From Macrostomum hystrix (Eukaryota; Platyhelminthes; Macrostomidae), in the NCBI GenBank assembly GCA_950097015.1, contig CATNEN010000038.1, forward strand, positions 1,798,001 through 1,862,000: a stretch of DNA of 64,000 bases, written 5' to 3'. Of the stretch, positions 58,134 to 64,000 are shown piece by piece. Both the position numbers and the translations under genes were made by a program. The stretch's first letter is position 1. Each line of letters starts with the position of its first letter. Under the pieces are notes generated by a model. It searched no databases. It was not told where the DNA came from and was given only the letters and a program-made list of their open reading frames with translations.

Positions 58134-58717
58134 CACGGAAATATGTGAGATTCTCAAGGGCCAGGTTTCACTGAAAGACATTTTTTACAGTTTCGGCATG
58201 AAACAGCAGCGAAATAGAAAAAGTTGACACAGAAATGTGTCACACTCAGCCATTGATACACGTTCCGAAGTCTAAAAAACTTCTTGCTAATTTTTTTTTC
58301 ATTCAGATAACAAGAGCAGTGCGCTCAGTGTCCCCTACATGTATTAAGTTATCTCGCGTGGCCGCACTAGAATTAATAAAACCACTTTACAAGAACAAGT
58401 TAGGAGAGCCGACTTGACTGAATGCCGACTTTTATCGCTCAGGTATTTCTTGGAAACCATGCAGTGCTGGGCGCCATGAAAAACGCCCACCCGCCTGATT
58501 GCATTCGTTCTATTAGTTTCGATTGCATCAAATTCTAATGTACTCGTAGTGTTGCGCTAAACTCAGCAAATTTATATAGTACGTTAAATCCGTTTTAAGC
58601 TTAACTTTGCACAGCATAACATAAGGGTTGGACAAATGCGTTGAGGCCTGTTGTTCTGTATGCAAGTTTTCACATTTTCTTTTCATGGATTGAGACGAAA
58701 TTGCGCTGAGAATTAAC
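58134..58717. other. Spacer, nothing recognised
   Basis: AT-rich; one short plus-strand ORF (58235..58417) shows no family features. Confidence 0.4.
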
Positions 58718-59400
58718 AGTAGAAAGAGCGCGATGGCCTACTTCCCAATAGCCTACTTCCCAATGGGCTACTTCAATAACCTACTTCCCAATAGCCTACT
58801 TCCCAATAGCCTGCTTCACAATAGCCTACTTCCCAATAGCCTACTTCCCAATAGCCTACTTCACAATAGCCTACTTCACAATAGCCTACTTCCCAATAGC
58901 CTACTTCCCAATAGCCTACTTCACAATAGCCTACTTCCCAATAGCCTACTTCCCAATAGCCTACTTCACAATAGCCTACTTCACAATAGCCTACTTCCCA
59001 ATAGCCTACTTCCCAATAGCCTAATTCCCAATAGCCTACTTCCCAATAGCCTACTTCACAAATTAAAGTCCACCAAATTGATAAAAAATTCCCCCTTTAC
59101 GATAAATTAACCTTCACAGCCGTCGGACGTCAGCATCGTCGAGTTATTCAGCTATTCTTGTCGAAGAACCTGGTACCAAGGACAACTAGAATTCTATGCA
59201 TAAATCTCTGTAGCGAATCCATATCGGTTCAATAATTTGAGTCTATCTGTCGTAGGAACCTTTGCTATCACCGTCTAGAAATGAGGGACCACGTCATCGC
59301 CGACTGGAGCATCGGCCGCGACCGTCGGGACTCTTCAACAAAAGCGTCCGACTTTGAAATGACGATCAGGTGCCGATTTTGTTGTGCCGATATGGATGCT
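58718..59400 (+). mobile_element. Foldback-family element with an internal 15-bp array
   Basis: It starts cagtagaaagagcgcgatgg (compare cagtagaaagacc at 36836), continues after the array with ccctttacgataaattaacc and gtcggacgtcagcatcgtcg, then acctggtaccaaggacaact and the block shared with 4690..4930. This is the most complete linear copy of the family in the window. Confidence 0.65.
58735..59062 (+). repeat. 15-bp minisatellite (cctacttcccaatag), about 21 copies
   Basis: Units are cctacttcccaatag or cctacttcacaatag. The period of five codons makes an open frame (NSLLP/NSLLH repeat) that is not credible as a gene. The array lies where other family copies have a single gcctacttcacgacagctcc. 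Confidence 0.94.
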
Positions 59401-59811
59401 CCATGATGAAACTTTGTGAGAAGAAAAAATACTACCTATACGCTAACACTGGTTGTTTTTGCTACCTGAAACCCCGACTAAATTCGTTAAATATCTTTAG
59501 ATGTTCTGTGATTCTGAAAGCTATTTCATCGGATGCAGCGGTGAATTAAAGCCGGTGCTTTAGAGTATAGTTGTTCCGAGTGACGGAAAGCGTACAACCA
59601 TATCGAAACCATTATCTACTTTCAAACTCAAACGTGCACGGCTACGGGGAAGGCACATTTGATAATAGTTCATAATAGACAGACCCTTCACTCCGATAAA
59701 AAACTACGTAGAGCCCAAAAACGAAACTATTTTGCCTGCCTGCATATCTACATCGACAAGCCCGACCAAACCCATGTAACCCGCAAAAATCGACAACAGA
59801 CTCAAGTTGCA
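59401..59811. other. 5' flank of the mucin-like gene
   Basis: Contains the presumptive promoter and 5' UTR. The frame of the downstream gene is open back to a TGA at 59581 but has no earlier ATG, so an upstream exon cannot be excluded. Confidence 0.4.
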
Positions 59812-62800
59812 ATGATGGCCAATGCAGCCGCAAAAATAATTACTGCGGTATTGCTAGTCGCAACCCTATTCCTCTTTACAATATTTACAAAAAAATCACC
59901 AGAAACACTGAAATCAACGCTTTCGTTCAATAAAGAAAACATGACAGCATTCATAAGCTATCATAAAACTCCATTCAATGGCATTCTGTCGACAGAGTCG
60001 AGCCTAACCACAGCACCTACCACAGTGACTGAAGAGTCTGCGACCACGACTGAAGGCACGACTTTATCGACGACTGAGACGCCGTCCACAGAGTCGAGCC
60101 CAACTACTGAAGCTAGCACAGTGACTGAAGAGTCTGCGACCACGACTGAAGGCACGACTTCATCGACGACTGAGACGCCGTCGACAGAGTCGAGCCCAAC
60201 CACAGAAGCTAGCACAGTGACTGAAGAGTCTGCGACCACGACGGAAGGCACGACTTTATCGACGACTGAGACGCCGTCGATAGAGTCGAGCCCAACCACT
60301 GAAGCTAGCACAGTGACTGAAGAGTCTGCGACCACGACTGAAGGCACGACTTTATCGACGACTGAGACGCCGTCGACAGAGTCGAGCCCAACCACAGAAG
60401 CTAGCACAGTGACTGAAGAGTCTGCGACCACGACTGAAGGCACGACTTTATCGACGACTGAGACGCCGTCGACAGAGTCGAGCCCAACCACAGAAGCTAG
60501 CACAGAGACTGAAGAGTCTGCGACCACGACTGAAGGCACGACTTTATCGACGACTGAGACGCCGTCGACAGAGTCGAGCCCAACCACAGAAGCTAGCACA
60601 GTGACTGAAGAGTCTGCGACCACGACATCTAATGGCACGACTTCATCGACGACTGAGACGCCGTCGACAGAGTCGAGCCCAATCACAGAAGCTAGCACAG
60701 TGACTGAAGAGTCTGCCACCACGACGGAAGGCACGACTTCATCGACGACTGAGACGCCGTCGACAGAGTCGAGCCCAACCACAGAAGCTAGCACAGTGAC
60801 TGAAGAGTCTGCGACCACGACTGAAGGCACGACTTCATCGACGACTGAGACGCCGTCGACAGAGTCGAGCCCAACCACAGAAGCTAGCACAGTGACTGAA
60901 GAGTCTGCGACCACGACTGAAGGCACGACTTCATCGACGACTGAGACGCCGTCGACAGAGTCGAGCCCAACCACAGAAGCTAGCACAGTGACTGAAGAGT
61001 CTGCGACCACGACATCTGACGGCACGACTTCATCGACGACTGAGACGCCGTCGACAGAGTCGAGCCCAACCACAGAAGCTAGCACAGTGACTGAAGAGTC
61101 TGCGACCACGACTGAAGGCACGACTTCATCGACGACTGAGACGCCGTCGACAGAGTCGAGCCCAACCACAGAAGCTAGCACAGTGACTGAAGAGTCTGCG
61201 ACCACGACGTCTAAAGGCACGACTTCATCGACGACTGAGACGCCGTCGACAGAGTCGAGCCCAACCACTGAAGCTAGCACAGTGACTGAAGAGTCTGCGA
61301 CCACGACTGAAGGCACGACTTCATCGACGACTGAGACGCCGTCGACAGAGTCGAGCCCAACCACAGAAGCTAGCACAGTGACTGAAGAGTCTGCGACCAC
61401 GACGGAAGGCACGACTTCATCGACGACTGAGACGCCGTCGATAGAGTCGAGCCCAACCACTGAAGCTAGCACAGTGACTGAAGAGTCTGCGACCACGACT
61501 GAAGGCACGACTTCATCGACGACTGAGACGCCGTCGACAGAGTCGAGCCCAACCACAGAAGCTAGCACAGTGACTGAAGAGTCTGCGACCACGACGGAAG
61601 GCACGACTTTATCGACGACTGAGACGCCGTCGATAGAGTCGAGCCCAACCACTGAAGCTAGCACAGTGACTAAAGAGTCTGCGACCACGACTGAAGGCAC
61701 GACTTTATCGACGACTGAGACGCCGTCGACAGAGTCGAGCCCAACCACAGAAGCTAGCACAGTGACTGAAGAGTCTGCGACCACGACTGAAGGCACGACT
61801 TCATCGACGACTGAGACGCCGTCGACAGAGTCGAGCCCAACCACAGAAGCTAGCACAGTGACTGAAGAGTCTGCGACCACGACGGAAGGCACGACTTTAT
61901 CGACGACTGAGACGCCGTCCACAGAGTCGAGCCCAACCACTGAAGCTAGCACAGTGACTGAAGAGTCTGCGACCACGACTGAAGGCACGACTTTATCGAC
62001 GACTGAGACGCCGTCGACAGAGTCGAGCCCAACCACAGAAGCTAGCACAGTGACTGAAGAGTCTGCGACCACGACTGAAGGCACGACTTCATCGACGACT
62101 GAGACGCCGTCGATAGAGTCGAGCCCAACCACAGAAGCTAGCACAGTGACTGAAGAGTATACGAACACGACGTCTGATGGCACGACTTTATCGACGACTG
62201 AGACGCCGTCCACAGAGTCGAGCCCAACCACAGAAGCTAGCACAGTGACTGAAGAGTCTGCGACCACGACGGAAGGCACGACTTCATCGATGACTGAGAC
62301 GCCGTCGACAGAGTCGAGCCCAACCACAGAAGCTAGCACAGTGACTGAAGAGTCTGCGACGACGACGTCTAAAGGCACGACTTCATCGACGACTGAGACG
62401 CCGTCGACAGAGTCGAGCCCAACCACAGAAGCTAGCACAGTGACTGAAGAGTCTGCGACCACGACTGAAGGCACGACTTCATCGACGACTGAGACGCCGT
62501 CGATAGAGTCGAGCCCAACCACAGAAGCTAGCACAGTGACTGAAGAGTATACGAACACGACGTCTGATGGCACGACTTTATCGACGACTGAGACGCCGTC
62601 CACAGAGTCGAGCCCAACCACAGAAGCTAGCACAGTGACTGAAGAGTCTGCGACCACGACGGAAGGCACGACTTCATCGATGACTGAGACGCCGTCGACA
62701 GAGTCGAGCCCAACCACAGAAGCTAGCACAGTGACTGAAGAGTCTGCGACCACGACGTCTAAAGGCACGACTTCATCGACGACTGAGACGCCGTCGACAG

Positions 62801-64000
62801 AGTCGAGCCCAACCACAGAAGCTAGCACAGTGACTGAAGAGTCTGCGACCACGACTGAAGGCACGACTTCATCGACGACTGAGACGCCGTCGACAGAGTC
62901 GAGCCCAACCACAGAAGCTAGCACAGTTACTGAAGAGTCTGCGACCACGACGGAAGGCACGACTTCATCGACGACTGAGACGCCGTCGATAGAGTCGAGC
63001 CCAACCACAGAAGCTAGCACAGTGACTGAAGAGTCTGCGACCACGACTAAAGGCACGACTTCATCGACGACTGAGACGCCGTCGATAGAGTCGAGCCCAA
63101 CCACAGAAGCTAGCACAGTGACTGAAGAGTATACGAACACGACGTCTGATGGCACGACTTTATCGACGACTGAGACGCCGTCCACAGAGTCGAGCCCAAC
63201 CACAGAAGCTAGCACAGTGACTGAAGAGTCTGCGACCACGACTGAAGGCACGACTTCATCGATGACTGAGACGCCGTCGACAGATTCGAGCCCAACCACA
63301 GAAGCTAGCACAGTGACTGAAGAGTCTGCGACGACGACGTCTAAAGGCACGACTTCATCGACGACTGAGACGCCGTCGACAGAGTCGAGCCCAACCACAG
63401 AAGCTAGCACAGTGACTGAAGAGTCTGCGACCACGACTGAAGGCACGACTTCATCGACGACTGAGACGCCGTCGACAGAGTCGAGCCCAACCACAGAAGC
63501 TAGCACAGTGACTGAAGAGTCTGCGACCACGACTGAAGGCACGACTTCATCGACGACTGAGACGCCGTCGACAGAGTCGAGCCCAACCACAGAAGCTAGC
63601 ACAGTGACTGAAGAGTCTGCGACCACGACATCTGACGGCACGACTTCATCGACGACTGAGACGCCGTCGACAGAGTCGAGCCCAACCACAGAAGCTAGCA
63701 CAGTGACTGAAGAGTCTGCGACCACGACTGAAGGCACGACTTCATCGACGACTGAGACGCCGTCGACAGAGTCGAGCCCAACCACAGAAGCTAGCACAGT
63801 GACTGAAGAGTCTGCGACCACGACGTCTAAAGGCACGACTTCATCGACGACTGAGACGCCGTCGACAGAGTCGAGCCCAACCACTGAAGCTAGCACAGTG
63901 ACTGAAGAGTCTGCGACCACGACTGAAGGCACGACTTCATCGACGACTGAGACGCCGTCGACAGAGTCGAGCCCAACCACAGAAGCTAGCACAGTGACTG
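59812..64000 (+). CDS. Mucin-like Thr/Ser-rich repeat protein, 5' part (runs off window)
   Basis: Open frame of at least 1,396 codons with no stop before the window end. Residues about 9-28 (IITAVLLVATLFLFTIFT) are hydrophobic and preceded by a short polar N-terminus, so a signal peptide or signal anchor; KKS follows. After a short linker with one N-glycosylation sequon (NMT) come about 41 repeats of 32-33 residues, built of TTEASTVTEESATTTEGTTS then STTETPSTESSP. One repeat form has TSKG, TSDG or TSNG in place of TEG, which adds one residue. Repeats rich in Thr, Ser and Pro are the hallmark of mucin-type O-glycosylated domains, so a secreted or membrane-bound mucus or surface protein is likely. 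Start ATG 59812 is chosen as the first in-frame Met before the hydrophobic segment. The C-terminus is not in the window, and no orthologue is named. Confidence 0.78.
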   Translation, partial: MMANAAAKIITAVLLVATLFLFTIFTKKSPETLKSTLSFNKENMTAFISYHKTPFNGILSTESSLTTAPTTVTEESATTTEGTTLSTTETPSTESSPTTEASTVTEESATTTEGTTSSTTETPSTESSPTTEASTVTEESATTTEGTTLSTTETPSIESSPTTEASTVTEESATTTEGTTLSTTETPSTESSPTTEASTVTEESATTTEGTTLSTTETPSTESSPTTEASTETEESATTTEGTTLSTTETPSTESSPTTEASTVTEESATTTSNGTTSSTTETPSTESSPITEASTVTEESATTTEGTTSSTTETPSTESSPTTEASTVTEESATTTEGTTSSTTETPSTESSPTTEASTVTEESATTTEGTTSSTTETPSTESSPTTEASTVTEESATTTSDGTTSSTTETPSTESSPTTEASTVTEESATTTEGTTSSTTETPSTESSPTTEASTVTEESATTTSKGTTSSTTETPSTESSPTTEASTVTEESATTTEGTTSSTTETPSTESSPTTEASTVTEESATTTEGTTSSTTETPSIESSPTTEASTVTEESATTTEGTTSSTTETPSTESSPTTEASTVTEESATTTEGTTLSTTETPSIESSPTTEASTVTKESATTTEGTTLSTTETPSTESSPTTEASTVTEESATTTEGTTSSTTETPSTESSPTTEASTVTEESATTTEGTTLSTTETPSTESSPTTEASTVTEESATTTEGTTLSTTETPSTESSPTTEASTVTEESATTTEGTTSSTTETPSIESSPTTEASTVTEEYTNTTSDGTTLSTTETPSTESSPTTEASTVTEESATTTEGTTSSMTETPSTESSPTTEASTVTEESATTTSKGTTSSTTETPSTESSPTTEASTVTEESATTTEGTTSSTTETPSIESSPTTEASTVTEEYTNTTSDGTTLSTTETPSTESSPTTEASTVTEESATTTEGTTSSMTETPSTESSPTTEASTVTEESATTTSKGTTSSTTETPSTESSPTTEASTVTEESATTTEGTTSSTTETPSTESSPTTEASTVTEESATTTEGTTSSTTETPSIESSPTTEASTVTEESATTTKGTTSSTTETPSIESSPTTEASTVTEEYTNTTSDGTTLSTTETPSTESSPTTEASTVTEESATTTEGTTSSMTETPSTDSSPTTEASTVTEESATTTSKGTTSSTTETPSTESSPTTEASTVTEESATTTEGTTSSTTETPSTESSPTTEASTVTEESATTTEGTTSSTTETPSTESSPTTEASTVTEESATTTSDGTTSSTTETPSTESSPTTEASTVTEESATTTEGTTSSTTETPSTESSPTTEASTVTEESATTTSKGTTSSTTETPSTESSPTTEASTVTEESATTTEGTTSSTTETPSTESSPTTEASTVT

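Noticed and set aside
59961-63992. 1,343-codon minus-strand open frame of Val/Asp/Ser repeats
   Set aside because: It is the antisense of the mucin-like repeats; the plus strand has a hydrophobic leader and a T/S/P-rich repeat that makes biological sense, while the minus frame has no recognisable start context or domain.

Overview
The window is nuclear DNA of an animal. Genes have GT-AG introns and GC-rich exons lie in AT-rich non-coding DNA. The proteins are metazoan (K2P potassium channels, epsinR/CLINT1, SARNP, TADA2B, PCF11), tRNA-derived SINEs are scattered throughout, and there is no operon structure. Very many private minisatellites and a MetaSINE-like element point to an invertebrate, plausibly a spiralian such as a free-living flatworm; that placement is inference.

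Layout: 1-2.5 kb holds the 5' end of a PCF11 gene (minus). A PC4-like gene with a broken frame follows at 3.1-3.9 kb (minus). Dispersed foldback repeats lie at 4.7-5.9 kb. Two four-exon K2P potassium-channel paralogues (minus, 7.05-8.9 and 21.9-24.3 kb) share all intron positions. About 10 kb of mobile DNA separates them: a 2.87 kb near-perfect palindrome of non-LTR retrotransposon fragments, a truncated Ty3/gypsy gag-pol, and a 1,853-bp tandem duplication carrying a BIR-like ORF and a tRNA-like SINE head. From 24.3 to 28 kb there is a hAT-like foldback, a long tRNA-headed element and AT-rich DNA. A complete nine-exon CLINT1/epsinR gene (plus, 28.16-38.67 kb) follows, with a different minisatellite in most of its introns. 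SARNP (minus, 41.8-42.9 kb) is convergent with it. A long AT-rich gap holds one inverted-repeat element. TADA2B (plus, 47.6-52.5 kb) also has minisatellites in its introns. Then come a 4.1-kb 24-bp array with higher-order structure, a 19-bp array, a transposon-derived 15-bp array, and a mucin-like gene (plus, from 59.8 kb) that runs off the right end.

The host genes do not form one pathway. PCF11 (3'-end processing), SARNP (mRNA export) and TADA2B (SAGA-type coactivator) are nuclear gene-expression factors; CLINT1 works in clathrin traffic at the trans-Golgi; the K2P channels set resting potassium leak; the mucin-like protein is probably membrane-anchored or secreted. The most unusual signals are the intron-by-intron minisatellite invasion, a start-codon hairpin and an antisense repeat monomer just 5' of the CLINT1 start, the BIR-like ORF duplicated with retroelement sequence, and arrays that seem seeded by transposon sequence. 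All exon joins were made by eye from splice motifs, frame and homology; no alignment or transcript data were available.
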